Below, in pieces: positions 41,576-50,585 of a DNA stretch of 64,000 bases (the stretch's first letter is position 1; every line of letters begins with the position of its first letter). Origin of the DNA: Bacillota bacterium (GTDB taxonomy: Bacteria; Bacillota; Clostridia; Christensenellales; Christensenellaceae); NCBI GenBank assembly GCA_023408315.1, contig JAEYKI010000014.1:1-64000 (forward strand), in the 5' to 3' direction. Below the pieces are notes generated by a model. It was given only the letters and a program-made list of their open reading frames with translations, was not told the origin of the DNA and made no database searches. The position numbers and the translations under genes were made by a program.

Positions 41576-42679
41576 TTGGATACCAACAAAAAGGTCAGGA
41601 TGCTGACCATATTTTTAATTGTTTTAATGGTACTTGGCGGGGGCGTTTCCCTGGCTGCATTCAGCCAATATAAATCGATCATGGAAAGCCCCATGAAGGC
41701 TTTTATAACTGACCGGCAGCAGGCTTCCGCAAGCGGAAAGCAAATGAACGCGCAGACGTCCAGCACGGATACAGTTGCTTCGGAAAGCGCGGCCACGCCT
41801 GCAGAAGATCAGATTACGTATAACGGGTCCGCATATGTGCCGAATCAAAATGTTATCAATATTTTACTGCTAGGAATAGACTGGGACGCAAGCCGCAAAG
41901 ACATGGGCTGGCGAAGCGATATGAACATGCTGTGTACAGTGGATTTCGCGCAAAATAAAATATCGCTTACCTCCATTCCGCGGGATACAAGGGCGAAGGT
42001 GTACACGGTTAACCAGAAAAATGGAGAAATAAAGAGTTCCGGGTTGGACAAGATTAACGCGGCGTACTCCTATGGGGGTGGGCCGGATAAATTTGGGGCG
42101 GAAAATGCAATGCGGTGCATTGGCGAATTTACTTCTGTTAACGGTAAATATACTGTTCCGATTGATTATTATATCTCTATTGACCTGCAGGGGATTCCAA
42201 AGTTTGCAAGCGCTCTTGGGGGCGTAACGGTTACGCTGGATGTGAATTTTCCCGGACTTGGTAAAAAAGGCGATACCATTGTGCTGAACGAGAAGAACTC
42301 CCGCTCCTATCTGGAGAACAGGAAGGAAGTGGGGGGGGAGATGGTGCGCATATCGCACGAGCAGCAGTATTTGATGGCTGTGGCGCAGAAGATCAAAGAG
42401 AAAGGGGCGGTTGCGTCCGCGCCTGCCCTGTACGCAAACCTTATGAAGTTTATGCACACCAATCTTTCCCTTGAGCAGATCATTGCGCTTTCAAGGGTGC
42501 TTGACAATGTGGAGGTTGACGATATCACGTTGCAGACCATTACGGGTACTTTTGACTATATTGACAGCATTTCTTATTTTATTGCGGATACAGAGGATGT
42601 TGAAAGCAAGGTTGTTTCGCTCATGTATACTTCTGTATCCGAGCCGGGGGACGCGCAGGCGCCGGGTGAGACACCGTAA
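41576..42679 (+). CDS. LytR-CpsA-Psr (LCP) family protein
   Basis: A membrane enzyme of the family that transfers wall polymers from lipid carriers to peptidoglycan. The start chosen is the TTG at 41576, after GGGGAG; it gives 367 residues with the membrane helix at about 10-27. An upstream TTG at 41462 would add 38 residues. A low-complexity Ser/Thr/Ala linker follows, then the LCP domain from about residue 95: INILLLGID, the Asp of RSDMNML, SIPRDTRA with the catalytic Arg, and DKINAAYSYGG. The domain is complete. A terminator follows. Confidence 0.9.
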   Translation: MDTNKKVRMLTIFLIVLMVLGGGVSLAAFSQYKSIMESPMKAFITDRQQASASGKQMNAQTSSTDTVASESAATPAEDQITYNGSAYVPNQNVINILLLGIDWDASRKDMGWRSDMNMLCTVDFAQNKISLTSIPRDTRAKVYTVNQKNGEIKSSGLDKINAAYSYGGGPDKFGAENAMRCIGEFTSVNGKYTVPIDYYISIDLQGIPKFASALGGVTVTLDVNFPGLGKKGDTIVLNEKNSRSYLENRKEVGGEMVRISHEQQYLMAVAQKIKEKGAVASAPALYANLMKFMHTNLSLEQIIALSRVLDNVEVDDITLQTITGTFDYIDSISYFIADTEDVESKVVSLMYTSVSEPGDAQAPGETP

Positions 42680-42698
42680 AAAATAAAATACCAAACGG

Positions 42699-42726
42699 GC
42701 CCCGCAAATTGCGGGGCTTTTTTGTG
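42699..42726 (+). terminator. Terminator after the LCP gene
   Basis: GCCCCGC, loop, GCGGGGC, then TTTTTTTTG. Confidence 0.9.
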
Positions 42727-42826
42727 CTGTTTTGGCTTGAAATATTAATAAATTCTTAAGCTTTTCCACCGCCTTATCTTAATTTTTACCTTGTAAGATA
42801 CAAGAAAAAGCAAAGGAGATGATATA

Positions 42827-42880
42827 ATGAACCTGCAAGAAACAGGAGGTTTGGCGTATGAAGGTTTTGGTATGCGATGA
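42827..42880 (+). CDS. Possible 17-residue upstream ORF overlapping the response regulator start
   Basis: ATG at 42827 with a good AAGGAGATGATATA before it; it encodes MNLQETGGLAYEGFGMR and stops inside the regulator gene, in another frame. The regulator has its own AGGAGG inside this ORF. Upstream, TATCTTA/TAAGATA can pair (about 42775-42800). Confidence 0.3.
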   Translation: MNLQETGGLAYEGFGMR

Positions 42881-43550
42881 TGAAAAGGAAATTGTGGACG
42901 CGATAGAGATCTATCTGCTGAATGAAGGGTATGAAGTTCAAAAGGCATACAACGGGCGGCAAGCAATTGAAGCATTGAAAAATCAGGAAGTCCATCTGGT
43001 GATCATGGATATTATGATGCCCGGAATGGACGGAATCCGCACTGTGATGCGCCTTAGGGAGTTGTGCAATATTCCAGTGATCATGCTTTCCGCCAAAACC
43101 GAGGACCACGATAAAATACTGGGCCTGAACGCCGGTGCGGACGATTATATCGGCAAGCCGTTCAATCCGCTGGAGCTTCTGGCGCGGGTAAAATCCCAGC
43201 TTAGGCGGTATACCGTTCTGGGTAGCATGGACGGGGAGCAGGATGTGTGGAGCACCCGCGGGCTTGAGCTGAACGATTCCCAAAAAAGGGTTGCGGTGGA
43301 TGGGGAACCGGTGAAACTTACGCCCAACGAGTATAAAATTCTTAAGTTTTTGCTGCAGAACATGGGCACAGTGCTTTCTACCTCTCAAATTTATGAAAAT
43401 GTATGGGATGAACGGGCAATGGGCATGGAAAACACCGTTGCCGTGCATATCCGGCATATTCGGGAAAAGATAGAGATCAATCCAAAGGAACCGAAATATT
43501 TAAAGGTGGTGTGGGGCATTGGGTACACAATCGAAAAACATAAGGTATAA
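42858..43550 (+). CDS. OmpR/PhoB-type response regulator
   Basis: A 230-residue DNA-binding regulator. Receiver domain 1-118: acidic pocket Asp7 and Asp8, phospho-acceptor Asp51 in MDIMMPGMDG, and LSAK with the conserved Lys. The winged-helix output domain runs from about 135 to the end (LTPNEYKILKFLLQNMG, VAVHIRHIREKIE, GIGYTIE). It overlaps the kinase gene by 32 bp, so the two are a translationally coupled pair. Confidence 0.95.
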   Translation: MKVLVCDDEKEIVDAIEIYLLNEGYEVQKAYNGRQAIEALKNQEVHLVIMDIMMPGMDGIRTVMRLRELCNIPVIMLSAKTEDHDKILGLNAGADDYIGKPFNPLELLARVKSQLRRYTVLGSMDGEQDVWSTRGLELNDSQKRVAVDGEPVKLTPNEYKILKFLLQNMGTVLSTSQIYENVWDERAMGMENTVAVHIRHIREKIEINPKEPKYLKVVWGIGYTIEKHKV

Positions 43551-45660
43551 TATCATATTCAAAATAATCGCGTGGGTATTGTGCATTACAGGTATGTGCG
43601 CCGCGGCGTGGGCGGCTTCCGGCCTGCTGCGGAACGGATGGACGGGAGGAAATGACAGCTATCTGGAAAGCCAGGCGTACAGGAATGTAAGCCAGAGCAA
43701 TCTCAGCATGGTACACATGGCATATTATCCAAACGCAGGCAGCCAGCAGGCATTGAACGATTTGGTGGCTTCGCTTGAAAATGAGAGGGTGGACAAAATA
43801 ACGTCGGTTGCCGCCGATAACGGCGCGGGGAATACAAAAGATGTTATAGACGCGATCAACAAACTCTATGACGGAAAGATCCAGGACGAAAAAAACAGAT
43901 TCACGCAAGATTCCATAAACGAGCAGGCCGCACAGAAAGCGGATCTGGAAGGCAGGAACGATTTGTTGTACGCCGTCCAAGAAAATGGCAAGACCGTATA
44001 TACAAATGTATCGCAGCAGGACCCTGTTGCGTATATAAAAAATCTGCCTTCATGGACGCAGAGGACCTCCGCGGGAAGCGCAGCAACAGGATCGGTTGTG
44101 GAAGGGACAGTTGCCCAGGAAAATACGGCATGGGCGGCTTCCGAATCCGGCAGTTCCGTCGCGGTTGCGCCGCAGGCTTATCAGGGCGACGCGCACGTAA
44201 CCATATACTGCGCAATACCCCAAAACGTACTGGAGCAGTACCAAAACGAATACCAGACAAGGGCTGTAGAAAACAATATGTATATCCAGTGGCTTGCGGG
44301 CGGCTTTGCGGCATTTATTCTGGGTTTTATTTGGCTGCTGTATACCGCGGGCAGAATGCCCAAGGACGCGGAAGTACATCTGCTATGGGGCGATGCTATT
44401 CCCCTGGACGTGGGATTCGTTCTGATGGGCCTTGTTCTGGCGATCTGCGTGTTTGCGCTCTCCAATCCGGCCACGCGGAACGGCGGGTCTATGGTCAACA
44501 ATTTATATAACTCCTCGTTTGTCTCCCTGGGCGTTGCGTCTTTTAACCTTTGGTTTGTTTCTTTGGCCAAACGGATCAAGCGCAGGGAAGCGGGGATGCA
44601 TACGGTGTGTTATCTGTTGTTTGGCGGACTGCACAAGCTATATCTGCAAAGCGGCGCTCGCGTAAAATCTGTATGGCTCGCCATTGCTTGGATACTGTGC
44701 GCGCTTGTGAGCGGCGGGATTTTTGTGGGCGGCTTTTACATTCATTCAGACGCGGCGTCCATCATAGGATTTTTTATGATGATTGTGTTTGCGGCGCTGA
44801 CCATGCGGTTTTTGCTTAAAAAAGCAGCGGCTGTGGGCAGGATCATCCAAGGCCTTAAAATTATACAGGAGGGCGATCTGGACCATACCATTGTTGCGGC
44901 CGGAGGGCCCGCTCTGGATACGATTGCCCAGGGAATCAACCACATTGCGGACGGATTCAATTCCGCGGTGGGCAAAGAAGTGCGCGCGGAGCGTATGAAG
45001 ACTGAACTGATCACAAACATATCCCACGATTTAAAAACACCTCTGACCTCCATTATTGCTTATATTGATCTTTTAAAAAAAGAGGAGGTGCCTGGGGAAA
45101 AGGCAAAACAGTACCTGGATGTGCTGGAACAGAAGGCCGAAAGACTGAAAATTCTTACGGAAGACCTGTTTGAAGCGGCAAAGGCCGCAAGCGGCGATAT
45201 TATTGTGAATATGAGCAAAATAGAGCTTGTGCAGTTTGTTCAGCAGGTGCTGGGGGAAATGAGCGACAAGATTGAAAAATCCGGCCTTGTTTTCATCAAT
45301 GATATACCGGGCGACAAGATGTACGTTTGCGCGGACGGCAGGCTGCTTTGGCGGGTAATGGGTAATGTGCTGGACAATGTTTTTAAATATGCCCTGGAGG
45401 GATCCAGGGTGTATATAGACCTTAAAAAAACGTTGAAGAACATCAACATTACCGTAAAAAACATATCAAAGGATCCGTTGAATATTTCGGCGGAAGAGTT
45501 GATGGAACGGTTCAGGCGCGGAGACGCCTCACGACATACGGAAGGCAGCGGCCTTGGGCTGTCCATCGCAAAGGACCTGATGCAGATTATGGGCTGCGGG
45601 TTTGGAATTGAGATAGACGGGGACCTGTTTAAAGTAACCATGAAACTAAAGGAAGCGTAA
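43519..45660 (+). CDS. Membrane sensor histidine kinase
   Basis: A 713-residue kinase, TTG start at 43519 after GGTGGTGTGGGG. One membrane helix near the N-terminus (about 13-34), a large extracytoplasmic region (about 35-255), then a block of about six helices (about 258-435), which is more than in simple kinases. A short HAMP-like segment follows, then HisKA with His503 in NISHDLKTPLTS, and the ATPase domain with NVLDNVFKYA (N box) and GSGLGLSIAKDL (G2 box). The D box region (IPGDKMYVCAD) is less typical. The signal is unknown. Confidence 0.93.
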   Translation: MGTQSKNIRYNIIFKIIAWVLCITGMCAAAWAASGLLRNGWTGGNDSYLESQAYRNVSQSNLSMVHMAYYPNAGSQQALNDLVASLENERVDKITSVAADNGAGNTKDVIDAINKLYDGKIQDEKNRFTQDSINEQAAQKADLEGRNDLLYAVQENGKTVYTNVSQQDPVAYIKNLPSWTQRTSAGSAATGSVVEGTVAQENTAWAASESGSSVAVAPQAYQGDAHVTIYCAIPQNVLEQYQNEYQTRAVENNMYIQWLAGGFAAFILGFIWLLYTAGRMPKDAEVHLLWGDAIPLDVGFVLMGLVLAICVFALSNPATRNGGSMVNNLYNSSFVSLGVASFNLWFVSLAKRIKRREAGMHTVCYLLFGGLHKLYLQSGARVKSVWLAIAWILCALVSGGIFVGGFYIHSDAASIIGFFMMIVFAALTMRFLLKKAAAVGRIIQGLKIIQEGDLDHTIVAAGGPALDTIAQGINHIADGFNSAVGKEVRAERMKTELITNISHDLKTPLTSIIAYIDLLKKEEVPGEKAKQYLDVLEQKAERLKILTEDLFEAAKAASGDIIVNMSKIELVQFVQQVLGEMSDKIEKSGLVFINDIPGDKMYVCADGRLLWRVMGNVLDNVFKYALEGSRVYIDLKKTLKNINITVKNISKDPLNISAEELMERFRRGDASRHTEGSGLGLSIAKDLMQIMGCGFGIEIDGDLFKVTMKLKEA

Positions 45661-45677
45661 AACGCGTAAAAAGGAAT

Positions 45678-45704
45678 AGCGCCTGCCGCCGCGGGCGCTT
45701 TTTT
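45678..45704 (+). terminator. Terminator after the kinase gene
   Basis: AGCGCC and GGCGCT arms, then six T. Confidence 0.85.
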
Positions 45705-45761
45705 GTGGATTTTTTAGCACAATGGAAAATGGCTATAAATAAAGAAATTGTCTAAAACTGT

Positions 45762-45790
45762 TTGATTATTCAAATGCGGTTTGATATAAT
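45762..45790 (+). promoter_or_regulatory. Sigma-A promoter of metK
   Basis: TTGATT at 45762-45767, 17 nt, perfect TATAAT at 45785-45790. The leader of about 55 nt is too short for a SAM riboswitch. Confidence 0.82.
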
Positions 45791-45849
45791 AGGGAAAGTC
45801 AAAATGTATCTTAATCCGCAAGGGATTAGTTTTTGGAGGATTTATATCA

Positions 45850-47025
45850 ATGAGAAGGCTTTTTACTTCAGAGTCAGTAACGGAAGGGCATCCGGATAAA
45901 ATATGCGACCAAATTTCTGACGCCGTTTTGGACGCGCTTTTGGCGCAGGATCCCATGTCGCGCGTTGCCTGCGAAACAGCCGTAACAACCGGCCTTGTTC
46001 TGGTGATGGGCGAAATTACCACAGCCGCTTATGTGGACATTCCCAAGATTGTTCGCGAGACAGTAAATGAAATTGGATTTAATAAAGGCGAATATATGTT
46101 CGACGGTTCCACCTGCGCGGTAATCACCTCCATAGACGAACAGTCCGCGGATATCGCAATGGGCGTGGACAAGTCTTTTGAATCCAAGGAAGAAAAAACC
46201 GCGGAAGAAGACGCGGGCGCCGGAGACCAGGGAATGATGTTTGGCTACGCCTGCAACGAGACGGATACATATATGCCCATGCCCATATACCTTGCGCACA
46301 AGCTTTCCAAAAAGCTTTCGGATGCGCGTAAACAGGGCGTTTTAAAATACCTGCGCCCGGATGGAAAAACGCAGGTAACTGTTGAATACGACGAAACCGG
46401 AAAACCCATGCGCGTGGACACTGTGGTTGTTTCCACGCAGCACGACCCGGATATTACCCAGGCGCAGATTCGCGAAGACATCATTAAGCATATTGTTCTG
46501 CCCGTAATTCCGCAGAATATGCTGGACAGCGAAACAAGGTACTTTATCAACCCCACCGGCCGGTTTGTGATTGGCGGGCCGCACGGCGATTCGGGCCTTA
46601 CGGGAAGAAAAATTATTGTGGACACATACGGCGGCATGGGGCGCCACGGCGGCGGCGCTTTCTCGGGCAAAGACCCGACCAAGGTGGACCGCAGCGCTGC
46701 TTACGCTGCAAGGCACGTAGCCAAGAATGTTGTTGCGGCCGGCCTTGCCGAACGCTGCGAAATTGAGCTGGCATATGCCATTGGCGTTGCGCACCCCGTA
46801 TCTATCTTTGTGGAAACGTTTGGCACCGGAAAACTGCCGGACGCAAAAATTGCGGAGCTGGTTGTGAAGCACTTTGACCTGCGGCCCACCGCGATTATTA
46901 AAAGATTGCAGCTCAGAAGCCCAATTTATAAACAGACGGCTGCCTACGGGCACTTTGGCAGGAGCGACCTTGACCTGCCCTGGGAGCGCCTGGACATGGT
47001 GGAGGCACTGAAGCAGGAGCTTTAA
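45850..47025 (+). CDS. metK: S-adenosylmethionine synthetase
   Basis: A 391-residue enzyme making SAM from Met and ATP. TSESVTEGHPDKICDQISDA at the N-terminus, GAGDQGMMFGYA (about 120-131), the phosphate loop GGGAFSGKDPTKVDRSAAY (about 265-283) and ARHVAKNVVAAG are intact. TTGGAGGATTTATATCA before the ATG. Its stop overlaps the recD2 start (TAATG). Confidence 0.98.
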   Translation: MRRLFTSESVTEGHPDKICDQISDAVLDALLAQDPMSRVACETAVTTGLVLVMGEITTAAYVDIPKIVRETVNEIGFNKGEYMFDGSTCAVITSIDEQSADIAMGVDKSFESKEEKTAEEDAGAGDQGMMFGYACNETDTYMPMPIYLAHKLSKKLSDARKQGVLKYLRPDGKTQVTVEYDETGKPMRVDTVVVSTQHDPDITQAQIREDIIKHIVLPVIPQNMLDSETRYFINPTGRFVIGGPHGDSGLTGRKIIVDTYGGMGRHGGGAFSGKDPTKVDRSAAYAARHVAKNVVAAGLAERCEIELAYAIGVAHPVSIFVETFGTGKLPDAKIAELVVKHFDLRPTAIIKRLQLRSPIYKQTAAYGHFGRSDLDLPWERLDMVEALKQEL

Positions 47026-49184
47026 TGGATACCATTGAAGGTATTGTTTTAGAAATTATTTACAGAGGCACAGACGGTTACACCGTTCTTGAACTGGACG
47101 CAGGAGAACCCGCCATAGTGGTGGGCTCCATGGAGAAGGTTCGGGCGGGTGAGCGTGTGTGCTTTTTTGGTGAGTGGAAACAGCACAGGCAGTACGGCCT
47201 GCAGTTTTATGCGCAATCCTATGAGAGCAGGCTGCCCACCACGGCAAACGAGATCGCCTTGTTTTTGGGCGGCGGATTTATCAAGGGATTGGGAGAGGCT
47301 TTGGCGGGCCGCATTGTGGAGCAGTTTGGCGACCAGACTTTTGACGTGATCCAGAACGATCCGTTAAGAATTGCGGACGTGCGCGGGGTGAGCAAAAAGC
47401 TGGCGCACGCCGTACACGAAGCGCTCGCCGAATATACCGGCAACAAGGAGATGTACGCCCGCCTGATGGGTATGGGGCTTACGGCCAAACAGGCCATAGC
47501 CGCCGCGGACGCGCTGGGAGAGAACGCGCAGGAGCGGATTGCCCAGAACCCGTATTGCCTGATAGCAGCGGTGCGCGGTATTGATTTTATTACGGCGGAC
47601 AAGATTGCGCGGGGGCTGGGGATTCAGGACACATCGCCTTTCCGCATCCAGAACGGTATTATGCACATATTGCGCAAATCCCTGGCAAGCGGCTACACCT
47701 ATGTGCCGGAGGCCATGCTGGTGGGAACGGCTGTAAGCAAGCTGGGCGTGGACGAAGGCTTTGTGAAAAGCGCGGTTGCGCAGCTGGCCTTGGAGCAGCG
47801 GATTGAGCGCAAACATTACGGCGGATTGTTTACGGTGTTTATGCGCGGCGCATACGAGGCCGAATACGGGGGCGCGCAGGCACTTTTGCGGCTTGCCAAA
47901 ACGCCTGTGCAAAACAGGGTTTCCGGGCTTGCGGAGAGGCTTGATAAACATGAGAAGCTCTACGGGCTTTCGGACGAGCAGATTGATGCGTGCAAAGCTG
48001 CCCTTGAGAGCAATGTTTGCGTGATCACGGGCGGGCCGGGTACCGGCAAAACTACAATTTTAAAAACAATCCTTACGATACTGGGAGAAAGCGGCATAGA
48101 ATGCAGCCTTGCGGCTCCTACCGGTCGCGCGGCAAAACGGATGCAGGAGGCGTGCGGAACGCCCGCGCAAACCATCCACCGCATGCTGGAATACACTTAT
48201 GTGGAAGGGCTGGATGTTGCCGAATGCATGTTTCGAAGAAACAAAGAAAATCCGCTGGAGGCGGAGGCCGTGATTGTGGACGAGGTCTCCATGCTGGATG
48301 TGTTCCTGTTCAAAAACCTGCTGGATGCGCTGAAACCCGGAACCAGGCTGATATTGGTGGGCGACGCGGACCAGCTTCCGCCGGTGGGCGCGGGAAATGT
48401 GATGGGCGATATTATTGGCAGCGGCAGCGTGCCGGTTTGCACGCTCACACGGCGTTACCGGTACGAGAGCGGGATAGCGGATGCAGCCTGGGCGATTTTG
48501 AACGGGGAGGAACCCCCGGTTTCGGATGATTTTATTTTTTTGCCCTGCGCGGACGAGCAAGAGGTGTTGTCCGCCGTGGTGGAGCTTTATGCTTCTTACT
48601 GCGCGGACGGGGCGGACGTGCAGGTGATCGCTCCCGTAAAAAAAGGCGCGCTGGGCACCGCTTTTATCAACAACGCGCTGCGGGAAAAAGTGAACCCAAA
48701 AACTCCGTTCAGCCGGGAGCTGGTTTTTGGAGAAAGCGTATACCGCCGGGGGGACCGCGTAATGCAGATTAAGAATAATTACGCGCGCGAATGGGAATCT
48801 CCCGCAGGCAAGGGGGAGGGCGTGTTTAACGGGGACATCGGAGAGATTGCCGACGTGCAGGACGGCTGCCTGACCGTGTGCTTTGACGACCGTGTGACCA
48901 CCTATGAAACGCCTGAACTTGTGGAGATTGAATCCGCCTATGCATACACCATACACAAAAGCCAGGGCAGCGAGTTTGACGTTGTAATATTGCCGCTCAA
49001 ATACCCCCAGATGCCGTTTTTTGCGCGCAACCTGCTGTATACGGCGGTGACAAGGGCAAAATCAAAGGCCGTGGTGGTGGGGGATTCCCGCACGCTTGAC
49101 TATATGATTGGGAACGAGACGCGGGGGGCGCGGTATACGGCGCTACAGATGGAACTAGAGAAAATGGCGCAGCTATTGGGATGA
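47025..49184 (+). CDS. recD2: RecD2-type ATP-dependent DNA helicase
   Basis: A 719-residue SF1B helicase of the RecD2/YrrC type, which acts without RecBC in repair and replication-fork stability. The N-terminal OB-like and helix-hairpin-helix regions (about 1-190, with ADVRGVSKKLAHAVHE and AVRGIDFITADKIA) precede the motor: Walker A TGGPGTGKTTIL (about 335-346), AAPTGRAAKRM, Walker B VDEVSMLD, GDADQLPPVGAGN, and late motif YAYTIHKSQGSEFDVVI with YTAVTRAK. Translation is coupled to metK. Confidence 0.95.
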   Translation: MDTIEGIVLEIIYRGTDGYTVLELDAGEPAIVVGSMEKVRAGERVCFFGEWKQHRQYGLQFYAQSYESRLPTTANEIALFLGGGFIKGLGEALAGRIVEQFGDQTFDVIQNDPLRIADVRGVSKKLAHAVHEALAEYTGNKEMYARLMGMGLTAKQAIAAADALGENAQERIAQNPYCLIAAVRGIDFITADKIARGLGIQDTSPFRIQNGIMHILRKSLASGYTYVPEAMLVGTAVSKLGVDEGFVKSAVAQLALEQRIERKHYGGLFTVFMRGAYEAEYGGAQALLRLAKTPVQNRVSGLAERLDKHEKLYGLSDEQIDACKAALESNVCVITGGPGTGKTTILKTILTILGESGIECSLAAPTGRAAKRMQEACGTPAQTIHRMLEYTYVEGLDVAECMFRRNKENPLEAEAVIVDEVSMLDVFLFKNLLDALKPGTRLILVGDADQLPPVGAGNVMGDIIGSGSVPVCTLTRRYRYESGIADAAWAILNGEEPPVSDDFIFLPCADEQEVLSAVVELYASYCADGADVQVIAPVKKGALGTAFINNALREKVNPKTPFSRELVFGESVYRRGDRVMQIKNNYAREWESPAGKGEGVFNGDIGEIADVQDGCLTVCFDDRVTTYETPELVEIESAYAYTIHKSQGSEFDVVILPLKYPQMPFFARNLLYTAVTRAKSKAVVVGDSRTLDYMIGNETRGARYTALQMELEKMAQLLG

Positions 49185-49212
49185 CCTGCTTTGATGAAGA
49201 GGAGGATTGCTG

Positions 49213-49845
49213 ATGGCGGATTTTTTGGGGACGCTTTCAAATCTGTTTTCACTCAAAGGCGCGAAGTGCGCCTATTGCGGAAGGGATATTCCCGCCGGTT
49301 CCGTGTGCGGGAGCTGTGGCGGGCAGGAAGAGGCTCTGTTTAACAAAAAAGGCTTTTTGGGCAGCCTGCTGTATGTGTTTGATTACGGGGGCGTTGTGCG
49401 TAAGATGATCCATAACTTTAAATATAATGATATGCCCTATCTGGGCGCTTACATGGCAGCGAAGATGCACGAGAGGCTGTTGGAGCTGCGCGTGGATTTT
49501 GATTTGATTACCTTTGTGCCTGTACACGAAAACCGTTTGCGGTGGCGCGGGTTTGACCAGGCGGAAATGCTGGCCGGCTATTTGAGCGCGCAAACAGGCG
49601 TGCCTTACCAAAAGCTTCTTTCGCGTACGCGCGATACCGTTCCCCAGTTTGATCTGGGCAGGGAGGAACGCAAAAAGAACGTAAAGGGCGCGTTTTGCGC
49701 GGCCGGGCCGCTTGACCTTGCCGGAAAAAAAGTGCTTCTGGTGGACGACGTGTGCACCACAGGCTCTACGTTGCGCGAATGCGCAGGTATTCTGGAGAAA
49801 GCCGGAGCAACAATGGTTCTTTTTACATTTGCGCGTGAAAGCTAA
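49213..49845 (+). CDS. comFC: ComF family phosphoribosyltransferase-like protein
   Basis: A 210-residue protein. The ATG at 49213 follows GAGGAGG; the TTG six bases earlier is less well spaced. N-terminal zinc-finger Cys pairs CAYC and CGSC (about 17-34), then YDGGV-like FDYGGVVRKMIHNFKYN, and the PRPP loop VLLVDDVCTTGSTLREC (about 175-191). ComFC acts with a helicase (ComFA) in DNA uptake in competent Firmicutes; ComFA is not next to it here. Last gene of metK-recD2-comFC. Confidence 0.92.
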   Translation: MADFLGTLSNLFSLKGAKCAYCGRDIPAGSVCGSCGGQEEALFNKKGFLGSLLYVFDYGGVVRKMIHNFKYNDMPYLGAYMAAKMHERLLELRVDFDLITFVPVHENRLRWRGFDQAEMLAGYLSAQTGVPYQKLLSRTRDTVPQFDLGREERKKNVKGAFCAAGPLDLAGKKVLLVDDVCTTGSTLRECAGILEKAGATMVLFTFARES

Positions 49846-49860
49846 GTGGTTTTTTGAAGG

Positions 49861-50098
49861 CTCTGCCCTCAAGCTCCCGCTAAGGGTCAATTGACCCTTA
49901 GAACTCATTTCTTCACAATACCGCTTTGCGGTATTGTGAAGAAACAGTAAAAGCCAGCCAGCCTTTAACATATGGTATTTTGATAATCTGCTTGTTTATT
50001 GTGCTGCGTAAACGCCATTTACGGCGTTTTTAATAAGTAGGATTCCCAAGGGACAATTGTCCCTTGGGCCAGAGGTTTGGAGGCTGGCAGCCTCCAAA
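49861..50098. repeat. Multi-hairpin intergenic repeat, copy 2
   Basis: Five perfect or near-perfect hairpins: CTAAGGGTCAA/TTGACCCTTAG (49880-49901), a 17 bp stem TTTCTTCACAATACCGC with its complement (49908-49944), AAACGCC/GGCGTTT (50010-50029), the 24 bp palindrome CCCAAGGGACAATTGTCCCTTGGG (50045-50068) and TTTGGAGGCT/AGCCTCCAAA (50076-50098). The last three match copy 1 at 18770-18931 in order and type. Between them, 49945-50005 holds nothing notable. Confidence 0.75.
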
Positions 50099-50115
50099 AA
50101 AGCTTTAAGCACTTG

Positions 50116-50139
50116 ATGCCGCCTTTAGGTGGCATTTTT
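50116..50139 (+). terminator. Terminator before the raiA-type RNA
   Basis: ATGCCGCC, TTTA, GGTGGCAT, then TTTTTG. It ends the metK-recD2-comFC transcript. Confidence 0.82.
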
Positions 50140-50146
50140 GTATTGT

Positions 50147-50175
50147 TTGACTGAACCATCAACAGGAGGTATAAT
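50147..50175 (+). promoter_or_regulatory. Strong sigma-A promoter of the raiA-type RNA
   Basis: TTGACT at 50147-50152, 17 nt, perfect TATAAT at 50170-50175. The predicted start near 50182 coincides with the first base of the RNA's closing stem. Confidence 0.85.
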
Positions 50176-50182
50176 TTAAATA

Positions 50183-50410
50183 GGATTTAGCGTGTCCGTG
50201 GTTGAAAATCGATGCCAGTCGCAGGCAAAACGATCCACGTAAGCGGGCCAAAGCGCCTGTGAGCATAGTGCGGCTAGAAGTAAGCCCGCCCAATACCGCC
50301 CAGAAACATTGGGACGGATGTTGAGAGGAGCGGAGTGAGAGGCAAATGCCCTGTAGCAAAACTCCCGGGCGGCCAATGTGGGGGAAAAGACCAGGTCGGG
50401 CGCTAAACCG
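50183..50410 (+). ncRNA. Structured noncoding RNA, probable raiA motif
   Basis: About 228 nt of non-coding, structured sequence between its own promoter and the raiA/hpf gene. A long-range closing stem joins GG-TTTAGCG (50183-50192) to CGCTAAACC (50401-50409). Inside: CGTGG/CCACG with a nested GCC/GGC, GCGGGC/GCCCGC, CCCAAT/ATTGGG, TGCC/GGCA and CCGCCC/GGGCGG, the last crossing other pairs like a pseudoknot. The raiA motif is an RNA class reported upstream of raiA in Bacillota and Actinobacteria and linked to sporulation and aggregation. Place, length and complexity fit; I have not checked the consensus base by base. No terminator is obvious at its 3' end, so it may be cut from, or end within, the leader of the raiA mRNA. 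Confidence 0.72.
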
Positions 50411-50510
50411 CCAAATATGATACCCCCCAATATACAAAACAAACAATTCTTAAAAAGGAGGCGGCGTTCAGGGCGGGAAAAAAGTTGGATTAACGCAGGC
50501 CAAATTCGTG

Positions 50511-50516
50511 TATAAT
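50511..50516 (+). promoter_or_regulatory. Possible second promoter (-10) for hpf/raiA
   Basis: TATAAT with TTGGAT 20 nt upstream. The spacing is long, so it is only a candidate; it would let the protein gene be expressed apart from the RNA. Confidence 0.45.
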
Positions 50517-50585
50517 ACTGATAACATAAGATTCACTCTCTGGTATAACGGGCAACCGTTTATTATATAGAAGGAGGGCAAGACT

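Noticed and set aside
45791..45849. SAM riboswitch upstream of metK
   Set aside because: The leader is about 55 nt and has only a 5 bp hairpin (AATCC/GGATT); there is no kink-turn or attenuator.
50183..50410. tmRNA, RNase P RNA, SRP RNA or 6S RNA
   Set aside because: No tRNA-like end, no RNase P or SRP core motifs are recognisable, and the fold is not one long rod as in 6S RNA; the position fits the raiA motif better.
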